64,000 nt of DNA from Aquilaria yunnanensis (GCA_039654915.1 CM077599.1:75918001-75982000), one strand, 5' to 3'. Positions 1-12,897 are shown, numbered from the stretch's first letter. Notes: generated by a model from the sequence alone, not told the origin. Translations and numbers: made by a program.

Positions 1-127
1 GCAGTATTCATTCTCTACCAACGCGTGCACGTTGGAAAAAAATACCAACGGTCTTGCACGTTGGTATTTACCAAAAGCTAGGCCGTTGGTAATAATGTCG
101 TTGGTAAATCCTTTTTTTTTAGTAGTG
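1..127. mobile_element. CACTA transposon end (partial, right terminus)
   Basis: The stretch is packed with short inverted ACCAA/TTGGT-type motifs and ends in TTTTTTTAGTAGTG. Its reverse complement starts CACTACTAAAAAA, a CACTA-superfamily terminus. The same end type with the same kind of TTGGTAA subterminal repeats recurs at 36945-37098, so the two are related. The rest of the element lies left of the window. The base triplet after the end is CAT. The short frame across 32-244 has no coding look and is ignored. Confidence 0.6.
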
Positions 128-156
128 CATGCTACGCTTATTAGAAAACAATCTAA

Positions 157-159
<3 letters not shown>

Positions 160-189
<30 letters not shown>
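160..189. repeat. (TA)n microsatellite
   Basis: Uninterrupted TA dinucleotides just outside the CACTA end. The rest of 128-414 is AT-rich and holds nothing I can recognise. Confidence 0.85.
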
Positions 190-193
<4 letters not shown>

Positions 194-414
194 TTTTATA
201 GAGTAAAACTTTACTCACATCTTTCTTTACCTAATATTATCTAAAAATACATAAATAAATAATTTTATGGATTAAGAAGCAAGTAAATGGAGAGAGGGGG
301 CCAAGAGTGCGCTTTCTTAGTGGTATACATAGAAGTCTGGGAACAAAATAATGGAAGATGTAACCGTTTGGACCATATAAGAAAAAGAAAACCTTAATAT
401 CATTGAAGAAAACT

Positions 415-1060
415 AATGGTAAACCCTAAAGGCCTAAACCCTATATCAAGTACCCTAATCCCTTAGTCAATACCCTAAACCCTAAATCTAATACCCTAAA
501 TCCTAATTCAATGCCCTAAACCCTAAATCCAATACCCTAAACTTCCAAAACCCTAAACCCTAAATAAACCTCAAACTTTAAACCCTATATATCCAATACC
601 TTAATCTCTAATTCAACACCCTGAACCCTATATCCAATACCCTAATCCCTTATCCAATACCCTAAACCCTAAATAAACCTCAAACTTTAAACCCCATATA
701 TCCAATACCTTAATCTCTAATTCAACACCCTAACTAAATCCAATACCCTGATCCCTTATTCAAGACCCTAAACCCTAACTCTAATACCCTAAATCCTAAT
801 TCAATGCCCTAAACCCTAAATCCAATACCCTAGACACTAAATCCAAAACCCTAAACCCTAAATAAACATAAAACTTTAAACTCTATATATCCAATACCTT
901 AATCCCTAAGTCAACACCCTAAACCCTACATCTAAAGCTCTAAACCATAATTTCAAAACCCTAAACCCAATAAAGCCCAAACCATAAAAAACCAACTACT
1001 CTAAACCTTAAATACAACACTCTAAACCCTAAAAAGCCCTAAACCTTAAAAAACGTAAAT
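415..1060. repeat. Degenerate interstitial telomere-like array (CCCTAAA variants)
   Basis: Dozens of CCCTAAACCCTAAA and CCAATACCCTAA variants follow one another. The plus strand carries the C-rich form of the plant telomere unit TTTAGGG. Units are spaced by variable AT-rich linkers such as ATCCAATA and AATTCAAC. A longer block beginning AAATAAACCTCAAACTTTAAAC recurs near 560, 670 and 860, so a higher-order unit of roughly 100-200 bp is present. The decay and internal position indicate an old interstitial array, not a live chromosome end. Confidence 0.85.
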
Positions 1061-3158
1061 CCCCAAATCTATCTAGTCATTAAAATTAAGGTAACTCTAG
1101 TCAAATTAGTATCCCATGTTGCGATTGATTGGTAACTGCAAGCTGGGTCACTGACTTTGTCAATCGTCATTCAGTTGCTAGCCTAAGCACTATTCTAAAA
1201 TAGTTACTGACTAGCAACTAAGCCTTTTAGCGACTGAAAACTCGGTCACTTTCTTACGTGATTCTTATTATGGTTGATCTTTGTTTTAAGTTATTGAGGG
1301 AAAAACTGCTCATGTAAGCGGGCAAACTGGTGTTTTTGCCTTAAGGCAACAAGCTACTGTTACAACGAGATTGGTCTATGGTGGGGGCCTTTACATACGT
1401 AACTATTTGAATATGTTTGGATCGGAATTCTACGGCACTCAATTAATATTTGGGCATGGGTACCCAGATCCTACTTAAAATTAGTGTTTGGTTTGGAAAA
1501 TCAGCATAACATTGACCTTTTTTTCGATATTTAAGCGCTATCTGTTTTGATTATGTACGTATTTTTCTGCTTCTATATCAGTTTAAGACAACAATTAGCT
1601 TTTAAAGAAAAAAACTTAAAATTATTTAAAAGATAATAAAATTATTTAAAAGATAAGAAATAAATGTGTAAAAAAACAGAAATATATGAAAAGAACGCAT
1701 AACTTTGAAGAAGTAACATGTAAATATGGTAAAAATTAAAGAACAAAAACATATACTCTAATAAAATTATCTAGTACCATTTTTATTTTCAAAAAAAGAA
1801 ACAGAAAAATATTTGGAAAACTTACAATAAACCTTGTAGTTTGACCAAACATACATTTTACCCATCTTGTTTTTGAAAATATACAATTTCCCTATGTTCT
1901 TTTACACTATCCGAAAACAATTTCTGAAATTATAATTTAAATTATACGATAGCTATCATTCAGTAATTTTAATCTCTTCAATATTTTTTAAAGTTAATAA
2001 AATTTTTAAATTACCAATTTTGATTCTTGGTAAATGTATTTTTCTCCTTACAAATATAAATCAGTACTTCTTAAATGTCAGTTAATTGTAAAATAAAATA
2101 TTAAAATTTTTAAAATTAAAGTAACATAATTACCAAATAATTTAAATTAATTAAAATTTCATAAATTGTTATCGAACAAATTGTAAGTGAAACCAAACCA
2201 CACACAAAGGTTTCCTTAATTTCCCAAATTCCCTTTATTTTTTACCAGGAGGAAAGGAAGTGGGAATACGTGAACATCTCTTTTAAAGCAAGAACATGGG
2301 GGCCCCTACTTTTATATGCTATAAAACCTATTTTCTTTTTCCCTTTTCCCCTGGTCCTTGGTAGTACATATTATTATTATTATTATTATTATTATGGTTA
2401 TTATTATTATTATCATTACTTTTGTGTTGTTGTTGTTATTATCATTTTTGTATTTATATTATTCATTTACAACTATCACATTTTACATATGGCTTGAGTA
2501 AATGTATGCCTATTAGTCATTGTCTATAATTCACAGGGTAAACGTTTTCACGGCTTCCCCCTTTTGCCGCGCCGAATTCTTCTGCAATAACTGAGAAAAA
2601 GACATGATAAACATGTCCAGTTGTCTCATTACCTTACACATGAGAGTCTGTAGCACGTGGGAGTAGTTTAAGTGAAAGAGTTCATTATAAGGTTTTATAA
2701 TGTGGTGAGGCCTATATATCCAACCATTGCCAATTAATTTTATTGTTTAGTATTTTAAGTGCATGGAAAAAAAAAAACAAGAAAAATGAGTATCTTCACC
2801 AAAGTTGCCGATCATCAAATCAAACTAATCATGTATAAAGTTTATGAAGACTTGCCACTGAAGTTGGAAATACAAGAATAAACTTATATATATATATTCT
2901 GAAATTCACAGCACAAGGGGGGAAATGTTTGCCCTAAAAATGAACAAGAGCAAGCACGCAAAATAGAAAATCTTGTACACAGAGCAATGCAAATAGAAGA
3001 TTCAAGAACCAAGAATAGTAGAGCACCAGTACGATGAAAGTGAATTGCTCATTACCGAATGCAGCCAAAATATGAACTACTTTATCAAAGAACGAAATCA
3101 CATGCTTTCTTTCCCATTTTCTACTGTCAAAACAGATTATTTCAAACCGTATGAGTCG
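1061..3158. other. AT-rich intergenic DNA, no gene seen
   Basis: I see no coding frame with family resemblance on either strand. The only low-complexity features are a TAT/TTA trinucleotide run near 2368-2420 and short TA runs near 2885. A stretch at 1130-1250 repeats CACTGACT/AGTTACTGACTAGCAAC-like words and may be a relic of a transposon end, which I could not close. The minus-strand frame at 2934-3164 has no recognisable domain. Confidence 0.6.
2368..2420. repeat. (TTA)n microsatellite
   Basis: TAT/TTA trinucleotides run almost unbroken. They generate a tyrosine-rich translation in one frame that is not a gene. Confidence 0.85.
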
Positions 3159-3163
3159 GAACA

Positions 3164-3213
3164 TGAAAGGATTTCCGGCTGCTACACCAACATGGTATGC
3201 GCGTAATTGTATT
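3164..3213 (-). repeat. Left (3') Copia LTR, first part
   Basis: It aligns with 27512-27562: both begin TGAA, share CTGCTACACCA, then GTATGCG/CATAATTGTAT. It is interrupted at 3213 by the CACTA insertion and resumes at 12751-12897 with TATAGAGTTGTTTACATC, matching 27563 onward. Confidence 0.88.
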
Positions 3214-3226
3214 CATTACAAGCGGC

Positions 3227-3640
3227 AAAGTATTTACTACATCAAATTCCTACAATAAAAAGCGTAGGAACAAATTTTGCAGGAAAACCATTAGACAAAA
3301 ACACATTGATTGGTCAATGTGGTTCTTGGCTAACGGTTTTCTTGCAATAAAAATATAACAGATAAAACCGTAGGATAATTATCAAAATAAGATGGTGGGA
3401 AATTCTGGCGTGAAATTGTCTGATGCTTTTGATGCAAAATAAGTGGGTAGGGACCACATATGTAGGAAAAGTGTTGGACATATTATCCTACGCTTTTTCT
3501 GCAAGATCTATTTCCTATGCTTTTGTGACAAACAATTATATGGATGTCTTAAAAATGTAGGAACTTTTCTTGCTGCAATTTTCTTACAGTTTATTTTTCC
3601 TACATTTTTGTGACGTAAATTACTATATATTTGCTACACC
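3227..3640. promoter_or_regulatory. CACTA A left subterminal motif array and promoter region
   Basis: Short words of the type CGTAGGA/TCCTACG recur in both orientations (near 3272, 3372, 3487, 3560, 3597), often next to AAAACCG or TTTTGTGAC. In En/Spm such subterminal repeats bind the TNPA protein (family knowledge). A TATA-like TATTAAATACC follows at about 3692, then a pyrimidine-rich leader and a probable intron donor near 3796. The same order occurs in copy B, where TATAAATA is at 46547-46554. Confidence 0.65.
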
Positions 3641-4468
3641 TGTCTTGTGGTTTGACTTTTCATATGTATGCTACGATTTTGCTATAGATTTTGCTATTAA
3701 ATACCTCACCTCTACCCTATTCTCTGGCTTGTCTCTGCTACTGCTTCAGCATCTATTTTGGCTTCTTGTTCAACTTCATCTTCTGCTCAATTGAGGTGTT
3801 TCAAAGTAATTTAGAGGTTAGTAATTTAAATAACAATTACTTGTTCTTTAGAAGATACAGTTATGTTGTTTTAGGTAACTGAGTTATAAGACAGCATGTT
3901 GTTGCATAAGAAATATTTATTCATTAAACTTTAGATTCTCCATCCGTGATTGTGTTGATAACAAATATAATATTGGTCTGATTCAAATTGTGGATAAACA
4001 AAATGTATTGGATTAAGTTATATTCGTGATTAACATAATCATGGATTGTCCAAGTTGGATAGTTGAAAGTTGTATAAGCAATATTGCAATTAATGTGTTC
4101 CTTTTGTAGTAGCAGTTTATGAATTTTGGTAGACTTTTTCCCAAATTATTCCTGTAGTGTGTTTCTCAATAAGTTAATATTGTTGAGAAATGCTGTGAAC
4201 AGGAACTGAAGGGAAATGCTGCCGAAATTTACATAAAATGCTACTAAAATGAAACAGTTAAAATGCTTTACTGTTTATGCAACTTTCAGTGGAGTAGGGC
4301 TCTTACCTTAATGGAGTATGTGGTTTAGTTATGGAAAGCTGACATGCATGCATGGCATATATAAGCAATTCATTAACATTATCATTATATTTATATTATA
4401 TGAAATATAATATATTTATTATGTATTTATGTTGAGGGTTTTTACTATTTATTTTATAAGGAAACCAA

Positions 4469-7400
4469 ATGGCTGCTAATGGACATGAATAGATGTACCA
4501 AACCAAAGGATAGATGTAGATGGGTATATGAATCCTAGATTTATGGCTGGTGTTAATGAGTTTTTATAGTTTGCGTATAATGGGACAGAGTCATAAATGA
4601 TTAAATGTCGTTGTCACAAATGTAATAACAGATTTTACAGAATAGAGGGGAAAGTGAAAGAACATTTGTATCGATATGGATTTACGTCAAACTATTACAT
4701 ATGACACTTTCACAATGAACAACATAATAGCAATTTGCACAATTTGAGTATGGCTCGCAGTTATTTTCCATCACACTTTTATGGAGCGATAAGTGGGAAA
4801 TCAAGTAGTCTAAATGTGTATGAGCAAATGGTACGTGAATCAATAGGTTCATTAACATCGAATGTAGGATTTGGAAATAGTGAAAAAAATGTTGGTGGAT
4901 GAAGAGTTTATCGATGTTGATGTCGAAGAATCTAATAGCATTAGTGATAATAATGATAATGTGTTTGATGTGTCTAAAATGAAAGAAGGGTTACCTAATC
5001 CTACTGCACAACAATTCTATAATTTGTTGGATGATGCAAATGCATCATTGTAGGATGAGTGCACAAAACATACATGATTGTCTGCAATGACTGAATTGTT
5101 AAGTTGTAAAAGTGAGTTTAATATGACAGATCATTGTTTCAATCGAGTGCTGGAACTTATGAAAGAAATGTTGCCAGAAACCAATAGACTCCTAGAGACA
5201 CTATATGATGTAAAACAACTCACAAAAGGACTTAGGTTACCATATATAAAAATCCATGCTTGTGAGAATAACTGTATGCTATTCTATCGCGAAGATGAGA
5301 AATTAACACATTATCATGCATGTGGGAATCGTAGATATAAAGAAAGAGTAACCTATGAAAAAAGGAAGTTGATTCCCAAGAAATTGTTACAGTATCTACC
5401 AATAATGAGCAGGTTGAAGCCCTTGTACATGTTATCAAAAACAGCACCTCACATGACTTGGTATACTTATAATAAATCATACAATGATGAAAGTATAGGT
5501 CATCCATGTCAGTTTGAAGTATGGCAGCATGTAGACTGAATATTCTCATCATTCGCTGCTGAAATCAGAAATATTAAGCTCAAACTGTGTACAGATGGTT
5601 TTAACCCAAATAATGTTATTGGTGGAACATACACGATATGGCCAATTTTTATAGTTGTTTACAATCTTCCACCAGAACTATGTATGAAAGAACCCTTCAT
5701 TTTTATGAATTTCTTAATTCCTGATCCTAGAGCACCAGTACGCAACATTGATGTATTTTTACGACCATTGATGTATTTTTACGACCATTGATTGAGGAGT
5801 TCAAAACTTTATGGTCGGAAGGGGTTGTTACATGGAACAGTTCTCAACAACATAATTTTGTTAAGGCATGTTTATTATGGATAATTAATGATTTTCCTAC
5901 ATTAGGAAACCTTTTGAGTTGGAGTGCCTATGGTAAGCTTGCGTGCCCATATTACATGGATGAAATTGACACATTTATGTTGAATAAAAGCAAAATGCCA
6001 CATTGGTTTAATTGTCACAGGGTTTTTTTTACCGCATAATCATACATTCAATTCAAATTTATCATCGTTCATCCCAGGTTCAATTTAAATGTATCATCGT
6101 TCATCCCAGGAAAGAAGGTAAGTGTTGTCGCTAGTCCATATAAGTCAGGTGAGGTAATTCATGATATGTTGGTTAGGTATTGTTTCCATCCGTTTGGCTA
6201 TTCATATGATAAACACCGAGTTGCTGGATTTGGATAGTGGCATTATTGGTTAAAGTGGTGTATATTTTGGGAGTTATCGTATTGGAAGCATTTGTTAATC
6301 TGCCATAATTTGGATGTTATGCATATTGAAAAAAATTGTTTTGAGAATATTTTTAATATTGTTATGGATATACGGGGGAAAACAAAAGATAACTTGAATT
6401 CACACCTTTCCTTTGAGGAGTTAAAGAAAATGTGTGATGAACCACATTTACGAAATGTTAAGGGGACCATTGTAAAACCAAAAGCATCTTATATGTTAAG
6501 TCAAGAACATGTAAGAGAAGTTACTCTGTGGCTAAGAACGATAAAGAGGCCTGATGGGTATGCCTTAAACTTAGGTCGTACCGTTAAATTAAGTGATGGT
6601 ACATTCTATAACTTTAAGAGCCAAAATTGTTAGGTGTTCATACAGAAGTTGCTTCCTATTACATTGTGTGAGTATATGCCAGGTCCTATATAAGAGACAA
6701 TTTCTAAATTTTGTTCATTTTTCAAAAATTATGCACAAGTAGGATTCGATTTGATGACATACAACAATTGGAGCAGAATATAGTGGTTACCATATGTATG
6801 CTACAAAAGATATTCCCTTTTACTATTTTTGATTTGATAGAACATCTTGTCATCCATCTCTTTCATGAGACAAAGTGAAGCAAAGTTGTGTAGTCCAGTT
6901 CAATTTCGATGGATGTCTCCATTTGAAAGGTAATTTTTTGTTATTGGGTTTTACATTCATATTTCTTTCAATAATTTTATCATATTATATGTCAATAATT
7001 GTTATATGTTTTTAACTTGGTAGATTCATGTGGTCATTGAAGTAAAAGGCCCAAAATAAAGTTGTAATTGAAGGTTTAATTGTTGAAGCATACTTGGTCT
7101 AGAAAATGTCTACATTTTGTGGCCACTAATTTGAACCAAATATTCCTACACGGTTAAACAGGGTGCCACAAAATGATAACTTTGATATACCTATGGCTTA
7201 TGCTGAAGGTCAATTACTATCGATTTTCAATACGAGATGTCGTAACATACCTAGCTATGGCGACAACATTTACTGGATCCCACTAAGAGACATAAAGTGC
7301 ACATCTACACTTTGCAGAATTGCAATGAGATTATACCGATTGTCAGGTGCCATATAAGTAGACAAGTGTTAGGATTTTTCTTTCAATTGGATTACTTTAA

Positions 7401-8396
7401 TCCATTCTTGGATAAATATCATTTCAGGCATTTTGACTCTTATATATCAACAAGATTTTCCGAATACAATGAAAGTCGATTACAAAGTTATCGAGACGAA
7501 CATTTCACCCAATGGTTCTCATCATACGTGAGTATCATGGCGTGATAATTTTTATGTACCTAAATGCATTGTGTTTGTATTTATTTAGTAGTTGTGTTAT
7601 TGTATTAACTATCTATTTTTAGGTTGACTGTTTCAAGGATAAATTAGACCCTTGCATTGTGCAATTACCCTATGGTCCTATTCGAGCTGGCATTTTCATA
7701 CAATGGATGTATTGTGAATGACTTTCATTTCCACACACAATCATACGACAAAGACAAAACGACATAGAATTATGGTGTTTGTGTGAAAGGTAAGACATGG
7801 GGATCAAGTAGGTATGATTTTATCCCCTTATTGCTGAGATTACATGCATTGAGTACCACGGGAATGAGCGTGAAATCATAACGTTGTTCAAATGTACTTG
7901 GTTTCATCCGACACATGGTGTTCGAAGTTGCACATATTTCAGTGTTATTAACTTTAAATGAAAGTCTAGATTATCACCACCTGAGCCATTTATCTTTGCG
8001 ACACAAGTTCAACAAGTTTACTATTGTGAGTACCCTAACAAGACTCTTCATCAATGGTGGGCGGTTGTTAAGATAAAGGCACGAGCTTTTATTTATTGTT
8101 CATCGAATAATGTTTGTGATTGGTTTGAGGACAATGAGGAAATGTCTGATGAGCAAACATGTGTATTAGAAACCACAAATGGGCCGTTTCAAGAAGCAAT
8201 TTCAAGTCAAGTACCCATGGTAACAACTAATAGCACCGCCCTTGATGAAATTAATATTTTTGTTGATTTCACGTGTTATCCTGAAATCATTCAAAACATG
8301 GATCAGAATATTGAAGTCACATAAGGCAATGGGGATACATAAGATGATGAGGCATCATTAGTTAGTTTAGATTTAAAAGAAGTCAATAATGTTTGA
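4469..8396 (+). pseudogene. TNP2-type CACTA transposase, copy A (broken)
   Basis: This is the element's main transposase gene; in the family TNP2 cuts the element ends. From the start ATGGCTGCTAATGG there is a decayed transposase-associated N-terminus with a CPCRKC-like zinc motif (clearer in copy B). Next comes a Transposase_21 region: pieces at 5078-5539, 5788-6039 and 6292-6633 contain LLWIINDFPTLGNLLSWS, HNLDVMHIEKNCFENIFN and GKTKDN. Then a DUF4218-like part follows (about 6790-7540, ending EHFTQWFSSYV). After a likely intron (7528-7622) comes a DUF4216-like exon with LFKCTWF and WWAVVK, ending near 8396. Many stops and frameshifts, plus a 20-bp tandem duplication at 5746-5787 and a second duplication at 6048-6113, show it is inactive. 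Family assignment is secure; exon limits are approximate. Confidence 0.85.
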
Positions 8397-8799
8397 TTAA
8401 GTGTAATTGTTCAAAACATCTGCATGTTTTAATTAAAGGCATAATCACTTTGAATACATGTGTGTTAGGGATTGAAATGATATTAAATTTATTAAATTTA
8501 ATCATCACATATATAATTACATATATTGAAATGAATATATGAAACATGCATATAATTATGGTTTATTTTCACTTTTTCTCGTGCTTTTGCAAAAAAATCT
8601 CAAAAGATGAAAAATAAAAATTTAAATAGTGATTTAGTGGCAATATGAAAAACATTCCTTCCATCTTGATTGTATTATAAACCTTTTTTGTTAACTAATG
8701 TACCAAGTAGAAAGAGAATTGGTTCAATTCAAGTGAATATATATATATATATAAATTCTGACTCTTTTCATGCATTTTTAATAAAAATAGTAGGAAATG

Positions 8800-9240
8800 T
8801 GCAGGACAAAGAAGCCTAAGGCGGTGGGAAAATTAAATTTAATAATATTGGACATTTTTGAGTTACCTATCATCCGATGGTTTTAAGTTATTTTAAAAAC
8901 TTGTAGGAAATGTGTAGGACAAAGAGGCCCAAGGCAGCACACTGTCTGACGGTTTTGATTCAAATTATGTTTGATAGTTTTAAGAAATTTTTGCGAAAGT
9001 CATAGGAAAGGTACAGGGCAAAATTTTGTATTTCCTACGATTTTTAGACAGTTTCTATATGTGTCAGAAAATCGTAGGATAAAAAGCAGGAAACGAAATT
9101 ATGGTGAGGTGGTTAAATTTTTTGTTCCTACGCTTTTGAGGAACCTTTATGTTTTTGTAAGAAAACCTTAGCAAACTTTCCTATGCTTTTCCTGGAATTA
9201 CTAAAATTGCAAGAGCATTGTAGAACTGTTTGGTAGTTGA
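8800..9240. promoter_or_regulatory. Internal CGTAGGA motif array upstream of the second CACTA gene (copy A)
   Basis: GTAGGA/TCCTACG words recur at about 8790, 8903, 8917, 9002, 9036, 9072 and 9126, with GTCTGACGG and AAAATCG neighbours, the same vocabulary as the element ends. A TATA-like CTTTAAATTC (9257-9266) and a pyrimidine-rich leader follow, then a donor at 9365. It looks like the promoter of the second gene. The counterpart in copy B is 51618-52060. Confidence 0.65.
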
Positions 9241-9269
9241 ATTGCCGCTCATTCCCTTTAAATTCATTG

Positions 9270-10693
9270 GAGCTGGCTCCAGTTCTCACAACTCTTCTCC
9301 CTCTCTTTTGTGACTCTTTCCTCTAACCCCCTCCCTAAATCTCCTTTAGAGCTCTCTAAGCTAGGTAATTTTTAATTTTTAAACAATTTTGTTATTATAT
9401 AATTAATGTTTGGTATTATAGTAGTGGTTTACATACTACATGTATTGCATGTTATATTTTTTTATAACATTTTTATATTATTTTTTTGTAGTAATTTGTA
9501 TAATATGTATGTGGTTAGTTATAAATAATTTTTAGTGTAATAATGGTAAGTTATATATATAAAAATGCATGTAATATGTATGTGGTAAGTTATAAAACAA
9601 TGAATGTGATATGTATATGGTAAGTTATAAAAAACTATTATTACAATAATTGTAATAATGGATATTGTTGTTAGTACAATAATGTTAGTATAATCAGTTA
9701 AAGTCAGTACAATAATGTTACTGCAATAATGTTAGTGTAATCAGTTAATGTTAGTTTAAAAATTATAATTTATAAATAAGTATTAGTCGAATAATTGGTA
9801 ATTGATTAAAAATGTTAGTGCAAAAATGGTAATTTCTAAATAAATGTTACTGCAATAATGGTAATTTATAAATATATGTTACTATAATGATGAAATTTAA
9901 TAAGTAAATGTTAGTGTAGTAATGGTCATTTACAAATAAATGACTGTGAAGTAATGGTAATTTATAAATAAATTTTTGTGTAATAAATGGTTCTGCAATA
10001 ATTAAAAAAATTAAAAACATGTTACCTTTTAATTTTAGGATGGTAGCTAGGCTTGAGCAAAGCCCCAGCTAAGGAGTTACATGACCCAAGACACTGTTAA
10101 GGTACACAAGGGCTTGCTATGACACCTACCCAGCTATCACAGACCCAGACTCGGACCTAAACTCAAACCCTTGTGGCACACACCCACACTCAAACCGAGG
10201 TGCCACAAACCCAACCACAGACCCAAGTATCGTAGACTCCGGCACCTAGACCTTATGTGCCCCAGATGTTAGAGCTCTGCATTTCATCACGTTTGAGACA
10301 CCTAGGCCAATGCCTATTACCCAGATATGAGTGAAATATTTAGGTCATCTCATTACCAGCATACAGGCATCAGGCAGATCATATGGGAGCCCGATCCTAA
10401 TGCATTCTTTCATCTAGATGAGATTGGTATAACCACTCATCTAGCTAGCCTACACCAGATTCATCAGCAGCAATCGCCTCAACAGCAGCTAGATAATGGC
10501 AGCCTAGTCCCCACACATGATGCGTAGGCAGATGATGGCATCCCACTCCTTGAAGGCGGGGCCCACGGGTAGCTAACTTACCTCCACCTTCATTTCTGCA
10601 TGGCCGTCTGATGATCGTCCCTCGAAAGTAAATGTTACTAACTCCTACAAATTGAATTGTTTGTATAATTGTTCACTGTTTGTAATTCCATCT

Positions 10694-10759
<66 letters not shown>

Positions 10760-12115
10760 CTTCCTCACTAATAAGTCAGTTTTTTCCATTGTAACCTCCA
10801 TTCATGGGAGGTTGTGGGACTAAAGTTGTATGGTTTGGACACATATGCATCTTGAGCTATACGAGAGGAGCACGTCACCAAGTTGGAGGTAACTACTTTT
10901 TGTACATTTGTAAATAATAGTTTGTATATGGACTAATTTATATGTTTTTCTCTTTTAATATTGCAAAACTACTATACATGGGACTCCAGAGACTTCAGCT
11001 ACATCTGTCGAGTCGTGTTCGAGTATTGCTCACTGTCCGTATGAAACTATATCTATCACTGGAAGAATGTTGCGATTTAGAAGATCCCCAACTTCTATGG
11101 TAACCCCGACTATAATTTCCTATGGCCACACTTTCTATCCTGCTATAGCCAGTAGGTATGGAACCAGTTGTGTGACCAGTGGCAGCAGGAGAGATGGAAG
11201 AAGCTATCGATGGTTGGTTCCCATGCCAAGCATGCAGTAAATACCTTAGGCCTTTGTCTGAAGCACACAATGGCTCCATCCCATGCGAGATGCATTGGAA
11301 TTGTATGGTAACACCTTCACCCCTTCATACATTACAATTTTTTTTTATAATTTCTTAATTACTTAAAATTTTAATGATATGTAAATATGTTCAGACAAAA
11401 GAATAGGATAGAGCTAAGCTATCATTTGATGAGTGGTGGTCTCATACTCACAAACGCAAGAAGACCGGTCAACCCATTAATCCGATTACACAACAACTAC
11501 AAGTAATAAATTTTCATTTACCACTACTAACAATGTTTTAAAAATATTAAGTGTTTTACTAACTCTAATTTCTTTTTCTTATAGGACGGATACGATTAGC
11601 GGATTCAAGAAAAATACCAAAATTTGAATGACCGCCCGCAATTCGACGCACAGGTATGAAGTGAGGTATGAGGTCTACCAAAAAAGGGTCGACTACCCGA
11701 TGTTCCACTCCGACTCGCTGATCCCACATTTTTGGATCAAATCGGTTATTTTTCATTTCTATTTAACTTAATTCATTAATTTTATCACTTTTACATTGCT
11801 AATTGCTACTTACCAAATTTCTTAGGCTCCACGTGCTGATTCAACTGAGATTACTCAGCTGAGGGCTGAGAACACCCATCTATGGAGTAATTTTTCCTCG
11901 CTACAAACAGACTCTCGCAGTCAGGTCCAACAAGAGATTGAGGCTACAATGAGTGTCATACTTAACAGGTCAATCTAGTGAGGGATTGTATCTACATCAG
12001 CTCTCTCAAACAACCTACTGACCGAATCATCCACTACCATCATGACAACAATGGTAGCCAGTGAGATAGCGATGATCAGCCTATTATTGCATCCTGTTGA
12101 TTTTATATTAGACCT
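9270..12115 (+). pseudogene. TNPA/En-Spm-type second CACTA gene, copy A (broken)
   Basis: This is the second gene of the element, matching the plant Ptta/En/Spm type (Transposase_24-like) in layout. The parts are a leader exon ending about 9364, an AT-rich intron, and an exon from 10039 rich in Thr/Pro/Gln that contains the 10327-10527 frame. Further exons follow near 10974-11310 and 11394-11500. The exon near 11584-11745 reads QEKY.NLNDRPQFDAQV.SEVRG in pieces. The last exon (from 11826) is APRADSTEITQLRAEN, a short coiled coil. In En/Spm the TNPA product binds the subterminal motifs and controls promoter activity (family knowledge). Stops break most exons. Exon ends are inferred from GT/AG and comparison with copy B. 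Confidence 0.65.
10697..10758. repeat. (TA)n microsatellite in CACTA A
   Basis: About 60 bp of pure TA inside the intron region between exons of the second gene. Copy B has only a very short run at this point (53280-53289). Confidence 0.95.
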
Positions 12116-12289
12116 TCAGTTATTTGTAATTGACTTTTTCTGTAAAATTTGATTACTTTCATATATAGTGAATTATTGACAACTTTTATGAATTGTTATA
12201 TATATATATATAATGTTTATAATATGTATATATATAATGATACATAATATGTTTTAAATTTGTGTATAAATTAATTCAAAAAAATATTT

Positions 12290-12720
12290 AATTTGTCACA
12301 AAATCATAGAAAAAGTAGGATTATCGTAAATCTGTAGGAAACTAAATGTCAAAAAACTATAGGAGATAATTTAGTCAAAAAAGTGAAGGACTTTTTCTGT
12401 CATAAAACTGTAGGACGTAATGAGTTACAAAAGCGTAGGACATTGGAAGTCATAATACCATAGGACAACTAAGGTCACAAAACCATAGGACGAGTGGGGT
12501 CACAAAACCATGGGAAACATTTTTGTCAAAAAAATGTAGGATTTTATTCATCTCAAAACCGTCGGATAAGCTGGGGTCCATTGGCATCACAAAAACATAG
12601 GATTGTTCTATGCTTATCTGACGGTTTTTATTTATGACACTAGTTTTTCCTTCAGTTTTGTCCACCGATTTTAGTGGTAAAAAATAAGCATTTTCTATGG
12701 GTTCCCTACATTTTTTCCCA
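12290..12720. promoter_or_regulatory. CACTA A right subterminal motif array
   Basis: A near-regular series of CACAAAACCGTAGGA-like units, about every 30-40 bp, runs up to the terminal CTTGTAGTG. Units vary between TAGGA, CATAGGA and GTAGGAC. Comparable arrays are at the left end and in the middle of the element. Confidence 0.75.
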
Positions 12721-12750
12721 TCTCAAATGCCTTGTTCTCTTGTAGTGATT

Positions 12751-12897
12751 TATAGAGTTGTTTACATCTTGAACAACAACCTAAAGGATAAGTAGAGCAA
12801 GGATAAATACAATTAAATGTGAGTATATCATCTTAGTTAAGGTTAAGCTAGCAAAAAAGATAAACATACATGGAAATAATTCAATAATTCTTTATCA
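12751..12897 (-). repeat. Left (3') Copia LTR, second part
   Basis: Continues the LTR after the CACTA insertion and ends TTCTTTATCA, as the right LTR does at 27751. The minus-strand polypurine tract GAGTGGGGG lies directly outside, at 12898-12906. Confidence 0.88.

Larger units (their letters stand above)
3214..12747 (+). mobile_element. CACTA (En/Spm) DNA transposon, copy A
   Basis: The left end CATTACAAGCGGCAAAG and right end CTTGTAGTG are degenerate inverted CACTACAAG termini, flanked by a perfect 3-bp duplication ATT (3211-3213, 12748-12750). The insertion sits inside a Copia LTR whose sister copy shows the uninterrupted sequence. Inside, on the plus strand, lie a TNP2-type transposase pseudogene and a TNPA/En-Spm-type second gene, with CGTAGGA-type repeats at both ends and in the middle. 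Length is 9534 bp. Copy B at 46068-55275 is collinear over its whole length. Confidence 0.93.

Noticed and set aside
1130..1250. Possible further CACTA terminus (CACTATTCTAAAATAG with GACTAGCAAC words)
   Set aside because: No matching inverted end or target duplication could be found.
2270..2497. 75-aa plus-strand frame rich in tyrosine
   Set aside because: It is the translation of a TTA/TAT microsatellite with no domain.
2934..3164. 76-aa minus-strand frame next to the Copia LTR
   Set aside because: Hydrophobic but without any family motif, upstream context or matching partner; likely chance.
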